Source of the DNA: DAOVGZ01 sp964477815 | GTDB lineage: Bacteria > Babelota > Babeliae > Babelales > Vermiphilaceae | DNA length: 25,570 nucleotides | Assembly (NCBI GenBank): GCA_964477815.1 | Contig: CAYZEO010000012.1 | Location: 1-25,570, forward strand | Reading direction: 5' to 3' | In this document: in pieces, positions 16,143 to 24,639 of the stretch | Numbering within the stretch: the first letter of the stretch is position 1 | How the letters are laid out: every line of letters starts with the position of its first letter | Program-made: the position numbers and the translations under genes | Notes under the pieces: generated by a model | Database searches by the model: none | Seen by the model: the letters and a program-made list of their open reading frames with translations, nothing else | Told to the model about the DNA's origin: nothing

Positions 16143-17390
16143 CTAACCTTCTAGAACAAGTCTTGTTAATCTGTCTTCAATTCGAAGTAGTCTATTATAT
16201 TTTGCTATTCGTTCGCCGCGTGAAAAACCACCAATTTTTATCTGGCCGGCGTTTGTTCCAACTGCCAAATCCACAATGAGCGTATCCTCAGTTTCTCCTG
16301 AGCGGTGGGAAACAATAGTATTCAGTTCATGTTCTTGGCATAACATAATTGCTTGAAGGGTCTCAGTGATTGTTCCAATCTGATTTGGTTTAATCAATGC
16401 AGCATTAGCAGCACCAGCTTCCAGTCCTTTGACGATTCTGTGTTGGTTGGTTGTAAACAGGTCATCACCAACAATTTGCACGTCAGCGCCCAATTTTTGC
16501 GTTAATTCTGCCCAAGAATCCCAATCATCTTCATAAAGTCCATCTTCAATAGAAAAGAGTGGATAATCCTTAGACAATTGAATGTACCAATCGATTAGTT
16601 GCTCTGCTGTGTATTGTTTGCCATGCAGATCGTATGTTTTTGTTTCTTTATTATAAAAAGAGTTTGCAGCCGCGTCGATGCAGATTGCAAAATCATAATC
16701 CTGAACAGCAGTAATCGCTTCCATCAGGGTATCAAAGGCTTCGTTTTCATCTTTAAAGTTGGGGGCAAATCCACCTTCATCCCCAACCAAGGTGCTCATT
16801 CCTTTTTTTTTCAGAATAGTTTTGAGTTCATAAAATAATGTTGCGGCAGCTTCAAGTGAACCACGAACAGTTTGTTGGCCTCGTGGGACAATCATGATTT
16901 CTTGCAATGCAAGATTATTATCTGCATGCATGCCGCCGTTGATAATATTGATAAGTGGAATAGGGAGAGAAACGGTTTCAAGTTCAACAAGACCCGCAAT
17001 TAATTCGTACGGCTCGAGTCCTTCAATGAGTGATTGTGCTCTGAGCATCGCCCAACTGACAGCAAGCATAGCATTTGCTCCTAACTTGCTTTTATCATCT
17101 GTTCCGTCAAGAGCAATCATTCTGAGATCCATTTCAACTACATTTGCTTCCTGACCAACAAGTGCGGGAGCTATTATGGTTTCTATATTTTCAATAGCTT
17201 TTTGTACGCCCTTTCCCCCAAGGCGCTTGCCGCCATCTCTCAATTCCAAAGCTTCGTGACTTCCTGTTGAGGCGCCTGATGAAACGAGTGCGGTCACTCC
17301 GTGCGTATCGTTAAGAGTAACTTCACATTCAATAGTTGGTATGCCACGGGAGTCGAATAACTCCCGTGCGATAATTTTTGTAACTTTCAT
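16143..17390 (-). CDS. eno: Enolase
   Basis: Converts 2-phosphoglycerate to phosphoenolpyruvate in glycolysis. At 415 residues it is slightly shorter than the E. coli enzyme (432). Key motifs are intact: GASTGSHEALELRDG (mobile loop Ser), GGMHADNNLALQEIMI (His and Glu), GDEGGFAP (catalytic Glu), SIEDGL (metal Glu), GDDLFTTN (metal Asp), ALIKPNQIGT (catalytic Lys) and the enolase signature SHRSGETED. The usual DxAASEFY around the first metal Asp reads CIDAAANSFY here, keeping the Asp. AAGGA lies upstream of the ATG. It follows aspS by 30 bases on the same strand, so they probably share a transcript. A 9-bp perfect inverted repeat lies within codons about 8-15. Confidence 0.97.
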   Translation of the reverse strand: MKVTKIIARELFDSRGIPTIECEVTLNDTHGVTALVSSGASTGSHEALELRDGGKRLGGKGVQKAIENIETIIAPALVGQEANVVEMDLRMIALDGTDDKSKLGANAMLAVSWAMLRAQSLIEGLEPYELIAGLVELETVSLPIPLINIINGGMHADNNLALQEIMIVPRGQQTVRGSLEAAATLFYELKTILKKKGMSTLVGDEGGFAPNFKDENEAFDTLMEAITAVQDYDFAICIDAAANSFYNKETKTYDLHGKQYTAEQLIDWYIQLSKDYPLFSIEDGLYEDDWDSWAELTQKLGADVQIVGDDLFTTNQHRIVKGLEAGAANAALIKPNQIGTITETLQAIMLCQEHELNTIVSHRSGETEDTLIVDLAVGTNAGQIKIGGFSRGERIAKYNRLLRIEDRLTRLVLEG

Positions 17391-17420
17391 TACCTGTGTC
17401 CTTTTTATTGTACAAGATTC

Positions 17421-19190
17421 CTATTGTTTCTTTTTTGGCAAGACCCTTAATCCATATTCCTGAAGCTTTTCTGTTTCGACTTCACTAGGTGCTTGCATCA
17501 TTAAATCGTACATGCGTTGTGTTTTTGGAAATGCAATGACCTCACGAATTGAATCTACATCCGCCAAAAGCATAACAAGACGATCAAGACCTAGCCCCAA
17601 ACCTCCGTGTGGAGGAAAGCCTAGTGTTTGTGCCTCAAGCAAGAATCCAAACTTTTTTTCCATCTGTTCTCTGGTGAGTCCAAGAAGGTCAAATACTTTT
17701 GATTGTTTTTCAGAGTCATGAATCCTGATCGATCCACCACCAAGTTCGACACCGTTCAGAATAACATCGTACGCACGTGCTTTCATCTGAGCGGGTTCTA
17801 ACTTTTCCCAACCATCTTGAGGCGAGGTGAACGGATGGTGCATAGCGTTCCACTGTCCAGTTTCTTTGTCGTATTCAAACATTGGAAATTGGACAACCCA
17901 CGAAAGATTAAAAACATCTTGAGGAATGATATTAAGAGATTTAGCCAGTGCTAAGCGAAGTCTTCCGAGAAGTTCCCATGAGTCTTTATGCTGACCAGCA
18001 ATTAAGAAAATAACGCTATCAGATTCAATGTTGTGGAAAATTTTTCCTGACAATTCCTGGAAGTTTTCTGGCAAAAATTTTGATACAGGGGATTCGATTT
18101 TTCCATCTTTAAACCTGATCCACAAAAGACCTTTTGCTCCCATTTTTTGTGCTTTTTCTGTCCAGGTGTTTAATTCAGAACGGCTAAAAGGACAGTTGCT
18201 CACATGGATGCCACCAATCTTGCCGTTTTTTTGCAAAACAGTTTGCAAGAAAGAAAGTTCCGTATTTTTAAATAGTTCTGTGCAATCTTTTATTTTTAGG
18301 CCGAAACGCAAATCCGGTTTGTCCGAACCATACGATCCGAATGCTTCATCATAGGTCATGCGAGGAAATGGAAGCTCAATTTCAATTTGGAACAGCTTTT
18401 TGAAGATGTGGTGCAAAATTCTTTCAACAGTTGAAATAACATCATCTTCTTTGACAAATGACATTTCAAGGTCGAGCTGGGTAAATTCTGGTTGCCTGTC
18501 TGCTCGTAAGTCTTCGTCTCTGAAACATCGAGCAATCTGGAAATATTTTTCCATGCCTGCTGCCATTAAAAGCTGCTTGTAAAGTTGGGGAGATTGTGGC
18601 ATTGCGTAAAAACATCCATGATGAATGCGCGAGGGAACAAGAAACTCACGTGCACCTTCAGGAGTATTTTTAGTCAATATCGGTGTTTCAATTTCGTAAA
18701 AGCCTTCAGAATCAAGATACTCACGAATTGCAAAAACTATTTTGTGTCGCAGAGCGATTCTTTTTTGAACTTCCGGTCTGCGTAAATCTAGATAACGATA
18801 TTTGAGTCGCAGTTCTTCATCAACATTTTCGGCTTCATCAAAGGAGAACGGCGGAGTTTTGGATTTACTATGAACCGTTAATTTATCAACTTGAAGTTCC
18901 CATTTTCCGGTCGGCATATCATCATTGATGGTCTCAGCTGTTCGCTCAACGACTTTCCCAGTAACTGAAATAACAAACTCAGCCCTCAAATCATGAGCCG
19001 CTTGATGAGCTTCCTTGTTAAAATCTGGATTAAAAACGACCTGCATCAAACCGCTTCGGTCTCGCAGATCAATGAAAATAAGGCCGCCATGATCTCGACG
19101 TCGATGAACCCAACCAGAAAGGAAAATTGATTTGCCAAGCAGCTTGCTGTTGACCAATCCGCATGACGTTGTTCGTTCAAATAGTTCCAT
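17421..19190 (-). CDS. aspS: Aspartyl-tRNA synthetase, bacterial type
   Basis: Charges tRNA-Asp with aspartate. It is the long bacterial type (about 589 residues): an N-terminal OB-fold anticodon-binding domain (WVHRRRDHGGLIFIDLRDRSG, about 27-47), the class II core and a GAD-type insertion between motifs 2 and 3. Motif 2 is in the CFRDEDLRADRQPEFTQ region, next to QSPQLYKQLLM; motif 3 is GLGLGLDRLVML. I start at the ATG at 19190 because AGGA lies 8 bases before it. The in-frame ATG at 19199 would abut that sequence directly. The RRRDHGG sequence has His where E. coli has Leu (RRRDLGS). In known bacterial enzymes His at this site goes with relaxed tRNA choice (Asp and Asn). eno follows after 30 bases. 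Confidence 0.96.
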   Translation of the reverse strand: MELFERTTSCGLVNSKLLGKSIFLSGWVHRRRDHGGLIFIDLRDRSGLMQVVFNPDFNKEAHQAAHDLRAEFVISVTGKVVERTAETINDDMPTGKWELQVDKLTVHSKSKTPPFSFDEAENVDEELRLKYRYLDLRRPEVQKRIALRHKIVFAIREYLDSEGFYEIETPILTKNTPEGAREFLVPSRIHHGCFYAMPQSPQLYKQLLMAAGMEKYFQIARCFRDEDLRADRQPEFTQLDLEMSFVKEDDVISTVERILHHIFKKLFQIEIELPFPRMTYDEAFGSYGSDKPDLRFGLKIKDCTELFKNTELSFLQTVLQKNGKIGGIHVSNCPFSRSELNTWTEKAQKMGAKGLLWIRFKDGKIESPVSKFLPENFQELSGKIFHNIESDSVIFLIAGQHKDSWELLGRLRLALAKSLNIIPQDVFNLSWVVQFPMFEYDKETGQWNAMHHPFTSPQDGWEKLEPAQMKARAYDVILNGVELGGGSIRIHDSEKQSKVFDLLGLTREQMEKKFGFLLEAQTLGFPPHGGLGLGLDRLVMLLADVDSIREVIAFPKTQRMYDLMMQAPSEVETEKLQEYGLRVLPKKKQ

Positions 19191-19235
19191 GGCGATCATC
19201 CTATTTACAGCTAAAAAATTATTTTAACTCAGCTA

Positions 19236-19738
19236 CTATTTTTGGTTTTTATCTTTGGGTAAATCGGATACAATTTTTTTAAAGCTAATTGCCCATATTT
19301 TTTTTATGGATTTAATCTGTTTTTTACAGAACTCTTTTTCTTCTATATTTGTGCTTTTTCTTATGCAATGCTTGTATATATTTTTTATAATTTGTTCTAT
19401 ATTTTTTTTTCCACCTTTTTCCCATAATTTTTTTGCTCGACCATAGAAGATTGGTTTTTCTTCTTGATTAATTTTTTCAACCCCATATTTACTCATTTGT
19501 ATAATCGAATTAATTCCGAAAAACTTGTACCAACTTAAAGCGCTTCGCACACCAGATTCGGCTTTAACTAGAGCCATTTTTTCAAAAAGATTCAGTTCAT
19601 CGATCCATGATTTTTCACTTTCTGTAGAGCTCATTGTTTCCTTTTTTTCAAACTTAGATTCTTTTGTGGGTCCTTCTTTACAGATTGTTCCTGATGTATA
19701 TGATGTAAGTGAAAGAATGCAAAATAATACTTTTTCAT
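19236..19738 (-). CDS. Small helical secreted protein, probably frameshifted right after the start
   Basis: The long reading frame (stop at 19236) encodes a Lys-rich helical protein of no family I recognise (SWIDELNLFEKMALVKAESG ... KKLWEKGGKKNIEQIIKNIY). Its upstream part reads KVLFCILSLTSYTSGTIC, a good signal peptide, but no start codon lies in frame before it. An ATG with an ideal Shine-Dalgarno (AGAAAGG, 6-base gap) at 19738 is out of frame by one base. The run after it has five A (19731-19735); six would give MKKVLFCILSLTSYTSGTIC in frame. As written, that ATG opens a 35-codon ORF whose TGA overlaps an in-frame ATG (19634, itself preceded by AAAGGA), which would start a 132-residue unsecreted product. 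The options are a mutation or sequencing error, slippage or phase variation, or a coupled leader ORF. Confidence 0.6.
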
Positions 19739-19823
19739 AATTTACCTTTCTGTAGCAAACAAAGTTTTGACAAATACAGTAAAAGTGTACTAGAGAAGGG
19801 ACATTTGTCAATTGGCGGTGGTG

Positions 19824-20732
19824 TCATTGATATTGTACGGGAACTTTTTTTGCCAACATTTCGAGTTTTTTCATGATAGATCCATTGTAATTCAAGAAAA
19901 GACTCTTTAGGCTGTTCTTTTTACATTTTGGAATGACCTCAGAAGCTGAAAGGATAAAATCCTCGTCTAAATCGCCACACAGTATGTTAGAAAGCATCAT
20001 TGCTATTGTTATGCATTCATTTTTCTTTTCAGGACTCGCCTTTAGGCATGAAAGAAGAAATGATGCAATAAAGCTTCTATGCAGTGAGGGTTTTTTCCGT
20101 GCAATTTGTTGTGCATAGTCTATCTCTTGAATTTTTTCTCGGTACATTTTGTTGTCAGCGGCATTCACAAATTTTTTAATTTCTGAAATGGGAAATTCTT
20201 TTTCTAAGAAATATTGAATTTTTTCTGGAGAGCCACCTTGTTCTATCATTGTTTTCGCATTTTGGTATAAGCTTGCACGAAAATGCGAAACCATTTTTTC
20301 TTCGTTTTTTGAAAGAGGTTCCTTTTTAATTTTTGTTTCTATTTTTTCACCCGCAATAACCTGTTCAATAGAGTCTATAAGGTTTTTGCATATGGTAGCT
20401 TGTTTAATAGAGTCTACAAGCTTTTTTTGGGTATGCTGTTTTAGACATTTTTTATATAACCTATGGATATAAGGCAGGTGTTCATATGATTTATTTAGTG
20501 TGTTTTTCCACGACAAAAGAAAGATGCCAAATTCAGAAATAAGAATGAGTTCTTCTAAGTGACTGCGCAGTTTTTCAAAATCTATTCCTGATTCAATTGC
20601 TTGAATAAGAGTCTGAGTAAGTTGCTTGTGCAGTTTTAGTGGATCGCGGTATCCCAGAGAGTCTAGGGGAGATTCTGGGTGTATGTATAATGTAAAAAGT
20701 GAAAAGGTTAAAAATACGGCTATTTTTTTCAT
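19824..20732 (-). CDS. Secreted helical protein with internal duplication, unknown function
   Basis: A 302-residue protein. I place the start at the ATG at 20732, where MKKIAVFLTFSLFTLYIHP forms a signal peptide. The frame is open further upstream, but that part overlaps the divergent deaminase gene and has no signal. No strong Shine-Dalgarno is visible. The mature part is almost all helix-prone and basic, with Cys at about 95, 115, 229, 240, 252 and 270. Residues 38-77 and 155-194 align without gaps with 14 of 40 identities (pattern IE-x-G-x3-EK-x4-LE-x5-SE), indicating an internal duplication. A shorter repeat, LVDSIKQA / LIDSIEQV, lies near 105-125. I recognise no family. The next gene on this strand also codes a small helical protein with a signal peptide, so the two may belong to one secreted set. 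Confidence 0.72.
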   Translation of the reverse strand: MKKIAVFLTFSLFTLYIHPESPLDSLGYRDPLKLHKQLTQTLIQAIESGIDFEKLRSHLEELILISEFGIFLLSWKNTLNKSYEHLPYIHRLYKKCLKQHTQKKLVDSIKQATICKNLIDSIEQVIAGEKIETKIKKEPLSKNEEKMVSHFRASLYQNAKTMIEQGGSPEKIQYFLEKEFPISEIKKFVNAADNKMYREKIQEIDYAQQIARKKPSLHRSFIASFLLSCLKASPEKKNECITIAMMLSNILCGDLDEDFILSASEVIPKCKKNSLKSLFLNYNGSIMKKLEMLAKKVPVQYQ

Positions 20733-20835
20733 AAGATGCGGAGAGAATTGTATTCGTGGTGTAGGGATATATTTTTTATCAAAGTAACTATTATAAATAG
20801 TCTCATAATAATAAATATACACAAAGGAATTAAAA

Positions 20836-21303
20836 ATGGAACACGAAAAATTCATGGAATTGGCTATAGATAAGGCCAGGCAAGGTATTGAAAGTGGGCA
20901 AAGTCCTTTCGGGTGTTGTATTGTCAAATATGGTGAAGTAATCAGTTGTGAGCACAATGTTGTTTGGAAAACAACGGACAGTACAGCTCATGCAGAGATA
21001 AACACAATCCGTGTTGCGTGCAAAAAACTTGGAACTATAGATTTGTCTGGCTGCCAGCTCTATTCAACTTGTGAACCATGTCCGATGTGTTTTGCTGCAT
21101 CCCATTGGGCTCGAATAGATAAAGTTTTTTATGGGGCGAGCATTATTGATGCTCAAAAAGCGGGTTTTAATGAGTTAACCATATCTTGCGACACTATGAA
21201 AAAACTTGGTGGAAGTGCTATGCATTTAGAAGAAGGTCTTTTAAGAGAAAAGTGCATTCACCTTTTTGACTTGTGGAAAAAATCTTGTGGAAAAAGCTAT
21301 TGA
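20836..21303 (+). CDS. Guanine deaminase-like nucleobase/nucleoside deaminase
   Basis: A zinc-dependent deaminase of the cytidine deaminase-like fold, 155 residues. The zinc and catalytic motifs are intact: TAHAEINTI (zinc His and proton-shuttling Glu, about residues 54-56) and CEPCPMC (two zinc Cys, about 83-86). The surrounding sequence, QSPFGCCIVKYGEVI, STCEPCPMCFAASHWA and AQKAGFNE, is closest in my memory to Bacillus-type guanine deaminase (GuaD), which turns guanine into xanthine; TadA-type tRNA deaminases usually read PCxMCAGA. Substrate choice cannot be settled from motifs alone. AAAGGA lies 8 bases before the ATG. It converges on the outer-membrane protein gene across a strong terminator. 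Its likely role is purine salvage or catabolism. Confidence 0.85.
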   Translation: MEHEKFMELAIDKARQGIESGQSPFGCCIVKYGEVISCEHNVVWKTTDSTAHAEINTIRVACKKLGTIDLSGCQLYSTCEPCPMCFAASHWARIDKVFYGASIIDAQKAGFNELTISCDTMKKLGGSAMHLEEGLLREKCIHLFDLWKKSCGKSY

Positions 21304-21318
21304 CTCTTATTTTGGTCG

Positions 21319-21349
21319 ATAAAGGGTTTCGTAACACGAAACCCTTTAT
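21319..21349. terminator. Bidirectional intrinsic terminator
   Basis: ATAAAGGGTTTCGT (21319-21332) and ACGAAACCCTTTAT (21336-21349) are perfect 14-base arms around an AAC loop, between two convergent genes. A T-rich stretch (ATCATTTTCTT) follows on the plus strand. The position 15 bases after one stop and 9 bases from the other fits a shared terminator. Confidence 0.88.
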
Positions 21350-21358
21350 ATCATTTTC

Positions 21359-23467
21359 TTAAAACTTGTATTCAAATCCGAAATTAAATGTATAGGAGAT
21401 ATTGGTGCCCAATCCGGGAGCCATATCTTCTCCGTATCCTGTTACATCAAAGCGATCTAGAATTTTCCATTGCTCTGCATTCATCGGTTTTCCACGCACA
21501 TCTTCGTAGTGTGAGCCTGGAACAAAGACAGAGGTTATTCCAAATAGTGTCAGGTTTTTCATTAACTCTTTTTTGAAAAACAAGTTAAATTCAACACCCA
21601 AAAATGATCGAGAAGATTGTGACAAATCAGATTTTGTTAGCAAATCAAAGGCCTTATCAGGATTTGGTTGCCAAAATAGCAAGATGTTAGGATTGATCGA
21701 AAAGCGTTTTTTCCAATCTTTTGGTTCGTATGTGAGTCCTGCACCAATCAATGCAAGGTTTGTAAATCCTGAAACTACAGCACTAAATCTATTTGGCTGC
21801 CTTCTTGTTTCTGGGATATCAAGTGGGCGTGAAACTTTTCCTGCACTCCCCAAGAAAAATGCGCTTTTTACCCGTTTTCCAGCATACAGTTCTTGTAAAC
21901 CAATAAAGCCTCGATAATCGCAATCTTTTAACACAAAGTTAGGATCATGATCTCCTGAAGCATAAGCAACTGTGCCTGCAATTTGAAAATCTCTGTCGGA
22001 AAAGAATGTTGCGATATCAGCTACGAACATCCATCCCTTGTACCTGTTTTCATAAGGATTTCGGAATCTATCTTTTGCATTGAACAGTTGATTTTGGTTT
22101 GCACCAGTAATCAACTCAGGAAGAGTTGTCAGATCACTCAGACTTGATGTTGTTTCGGCGGCAGCTGGATTATTTGGATCTTTGTCATAGCTGATAACTG
22201 TCCCAATACTTTTACCGTTGTTTACTTCGTCGCGAGGTGCGCCATTGATCAATTTTCGAGATGCTGATCCTACTCCACTGATTCTTCCTGCGTTTGGTGC
22301 AGTAATTTTGACGCCGGTTGAAATGTGCGGAACTTTGTATGCATCCCAATTTGTTATATTTGCAGCATTATCCGAAAGCGGATCAACATTTACGTACACA
22401 TGACTGTTGACCAATTCAACTCCGCCATTTCTGTTTTGGGGTTGAATATGATTACGATCCCATCCTTTGACCCGTTGTCTACCAAAGTTAAGTGCTGTAT
22501 CAAAACCAAATTCAAATCGATCGCTTGTGTATTCGGAGGCGAAACCAATTGTGCCGAGTTTGCTTTCTGCATCTGCACGGAATTCAACTGTTTGCTCTGG
22601 GTCGTTGTTGAATAAAAAGTATGGTTCGCAGTTGAGTTTTCCATGTTTTTTATCATCAACAGCATTAATGTTTAGGCGTCCTGCAATCACATAGTTGATG
22701 ATGCCAAATCCGCGTTCTTGTCTAGTGAGTTTGTCGTACTCCTGTCCCCTAATTTTTTTTCCAGTTTTTGACAAACTGTTAGATCGATTATCAAGAATTG
22801 CTCCATAAAGGTCGTAAGATAAGCGATTATCAACAATATCACCGGAAAGTTTAATACCGAATGCGTACTGGTCAACCGCTGTATCAGAATAAAAACCTAA
22901 GTAGTTAGGTGAGACAGCGTATGCATCACCAAGTGCGATTCCTCGTCCAAGTGAGAACGGGAACGCTCCAAGAGTTAGTGTTTGTTTTTTTTCTAAAGAT
23001 TTTAAACCGAGTGATTCATTAAGTGAAAATTCCAACCAAGCTTCCCTCATCCACAGAACATGTCGAGGAAAGTGATGTTTGTGATCTCGGCCAACTGAAT
23101 CAAGTGTTTTGGTAGGTGTTGTAGTTGTTGGAATGACTTCTGCGCTTCCCCAGGTTGCTTTGCTCCTCAAAGAAAATCGAGAGCGAACAAGGTTGAGATA
23201 AGCCATGTCGCCATTCACATCAAGAGTACTTTTGATATAAAAAACACGATCTTCTGGGTGACAGTTGTTCAAAAGTTTTATATTTTTTCCGTAGTATGTA
23301 TCACCTGTTTTAAGCTTTCCAGAAAGCCTCCACTGAAAAGGTTGATCGTCTTTTTTGGGAGAGTCTTTTGCGCAAGTACACAAGCTTGCTCCACTTGCAT
23401 GCAACAATGAGCTGAAAAGAATAGCTAAAGGCACGGCCAAAAAGCTGCTCCTTTTTGTTGGGTACAT
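21359..23467 (-). CDS. Outer-membrane beta-barrel protein, porin-like
   Basis: A 702-residue exported protein. It has a long signal peptide (about 1-27, SSFLAVPLAILFSSLLHASG), then many short amphipathic stretches with alternating residues and Gly/Asn/Asp-rich turns (LGAFPFSLGRGIALGD, DQYAFGIKLSGDIVDNRLSY, IGFASEYTSDRFEFGFDTAL). The last strand, YTFNFGFEYKF, ends with a C-terminal Phe, the classic signal for barrel insertion by the BAM complex. The length suggests a barrel of about 16-18 strands, with some long loops (about 340-440, Asn/Pro-rich). Overall style resembles alginate-export-like porins, but I cannot assign a substrate. GAAAGGACACC lies before the ATG. Two Cys near residues 30-32 follow the signal peptide, but no lipobox is seen. 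Confidence 0.82.
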   Translation of the reverse strand: MYPTKRSSFLAVPLAILFSSLLHASGASLCTCAKDSPKKDDQPFQWRLSGKLKTGDTYYGKNIKLLNNCHPEDRVFYIKSTLDVNGDMAYLNLVRSRFSLRSKATWGSAEVIPTTTTPTKTLDSVGRDHKHHFPRHVLWMREAWLEFSLNESLGLKSLEKKQTLTLGAFPFSLGRGIALGDAYAVSPNYLGFYSDTAVDQYAFGIKLSGDIVDNRLSYDLYGAILDNRSNSLSKTGKKIRGQEYDKLTRQERGFGIINYVIAGRLNINAVDDKKHGKLNCEPYFLFNNDPEQTVEFRADAESKLGTIGFASEYTSDRFEFGFDTALNFGRQRVKGWDRNHIQPQNRNGGVELVNSHVYVNVDPLSDNAANITNWDAYKVPHISTGVKITAPNAGRISGVGSASRKLINGAPRDEVNNGKSIGTVISYDKDPNNPAAAETTSSLSDLTTLPELITGANQNQLFNAKDRFRNPYENRYKGWMFVADIATFFSDRDFQIAGTVAYASGDHDPNFVLKDCDYRGFIGLQELYAGKRVKSAFFLGSAGKVSRPLDIPETRRQPNRFSAVVSGFTNLALIGAGLTYEPKDWKKRFSINPNILLFWQPNPDKAFDLLTKSDLSQSSRSFLGVEFNLFFKKELMKNLTLFGITSVFVPGSHYEDVRGKPMNAEQWKILDRFDVTGYGEDMAPGLGTNISYTFNFGFEYKF

Positions 23468-23682
23468 GGTGTCCTTTCATGTAAAAATAGAAAAAAGTGG
23501 TAAAACTGACGAAGCAAAAAACATGCGACGCACAACTTCGGCTTACTACATACTTTTTTTGAAAAACTTGAATTAATGGCGTAGAACACGTCATTTACAA
23601 GATGCCATTAGAGTACTTTGTTTCTTTTTTTTGTCAATTTTGTTGCATGGCAAAAATATTTTGTTTTTTATCAAGGAATCTT

Positions 23683-24564
23683 ATGAGCAAATTATTGCTA
23701 GGTGGGCACATGTCGATTGCTGGTGGTTTTGATAAAGCTGTTGAGCGGGGCGAGTCGATTAATTGTACTGTTATACAGATTTTCACTAGAAGTAATAGAC
23801 AGTGGAAGGCAAAAAAATTAACTGAAAAAGATGTTGAATCGTTTCGAGGTGCTCTCAAAGGTTCATCTGTGCGTTCGGTTATTGCGCATATGCCATACCT
23901 GATCAATATCGGTTCGCCCGATACAAAAGTAAGGCATGCTTCTATTTCCGTTTTAAAAGAAGAATTAAAGCGTTGTTACAATCTTGGTATCAAATATCTT
24001 GTTTTGCATCCCGGTTCACATCTTGGTCAAGGTGAAGAAAAATGTATGGATCTAATTGCAAAGGGAATCAACAGCGCGCTCAAGGCAACGAAAGTGAATA
24101 CAATAATATTACTGGAAAACATGGCGGGCCAGGGAACGAATGTTGGACACACATTTGAACAGTTGGGTTATATTATAAAAAAAATAGAAAACCATAAGCA
24201 GATTGGTGTTTGTTTCGACACGTGTCATGCCTTCGCAGCTGGCTATGATTTCAGAACACTCAAGACATATGAAGCACTGTGGAAAAAAGTTAGCAAGACA
24301 GTGGGCTTAAGAAAAATAAAAGCAATTCATGTAAACGATTCGAAACGCGAGCTAGGATCTCGAGTTGATAGACATGAAAATATTGGAAAGGGAAAATTAG
24401 GGCTGGAAGCATTTCGCTTACTTTTCAATGACAAACGTTTTTTTAATATTCCAAAAGTTCTTGAAACGCCAAAGCCGACGCTTGAGTTGTACGCTAAAAA
24501 TATGGCGGTAATAAGACAATTGTTATCGCCAAAGACAAAAAAGCTTTTGGGTATCGCATCTTGA
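23683..24564 (+). CDS. nfo: Endonuclease IV (AP endonuclease)
   Basis: Cuts DNA at abasic sites in base excision repair, using three zinc ions in a TIM barrel. From the ATG at 23683 (AAGGA 8 bases before it) the protein has 293 residues, close to E. coli Nfo (285). The longer open frame back to 23602 adds only low-complexity codons and is rejected. All metal ligands can be matched: HMPYLINIGSP (His), LVLHPGSHLGQG (His), LLENMAGQGTNVG (Glu), VCFDTCHAFAAGYD (Asp, His), IHVNDSK (His), SRVDRHENIGKG (Asp, His) and VLETPKP (Glu). It stands alone, divergent from the outer-membrane gene across a 215-base gap. With uvrC at the other end, two DNA-repair genes frame the window. Confidence 0.96.
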   Translation: MSKLLLGGHMSIAGGFDKAVERGESINCTVIQIFTRSNRQWKAKKLTEKDVESFRGALKGSSVRSVIAHMPYLINIGSPDTKVRHASISVLKEELKRCYNLGIKYLVLHPGSHLGQGEEKCMDLIAKGINSALKATKVNTIILLENMAGQGTNVGHTFEQLGYIIKKIENHKQIGVCFDTCHAFAAGYDFRTLKTYEALWKKVSKTVGLRKIKAIHVNDSKRELGSRVDRHENIGKGKLGLEAFRLLFNDKRFFNIPKVLETPKPTLELYAKNMAVIRQLLSPKTKKLLGIAS

Positions 24565-24639
24565 TTTTTGTAGGGCAATTGCATAAATCTATCCGAAAAA
24601 TCATAAACTTTAAAAACGTTTCGAAGTTTTCTCCTCTCC

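Noticed and set aside
20733..20957. N-terminal extension of the 302-residue protein on the reverse strand
   Set aside because: It overlaps the divergent deaminase gene and lacks coding character; MKKIAVFLTFSLFTL at 20732 is a clear signal-peptide start.
22390..22694. Several frames of about 75-96 codons inside the outer-membrane protein gene
   Set aside because: They overlap a full-length, well-supported beta-barrel gene, lack ribosome binding sites and show no recognisable motifs.
23602..23682. N-terminal extension of endonuclease IV
   Set aside because: The added residues are not part of the family and no Shine-Dalgarno precedes them; AAGGA sits right before the ATG at 23683.
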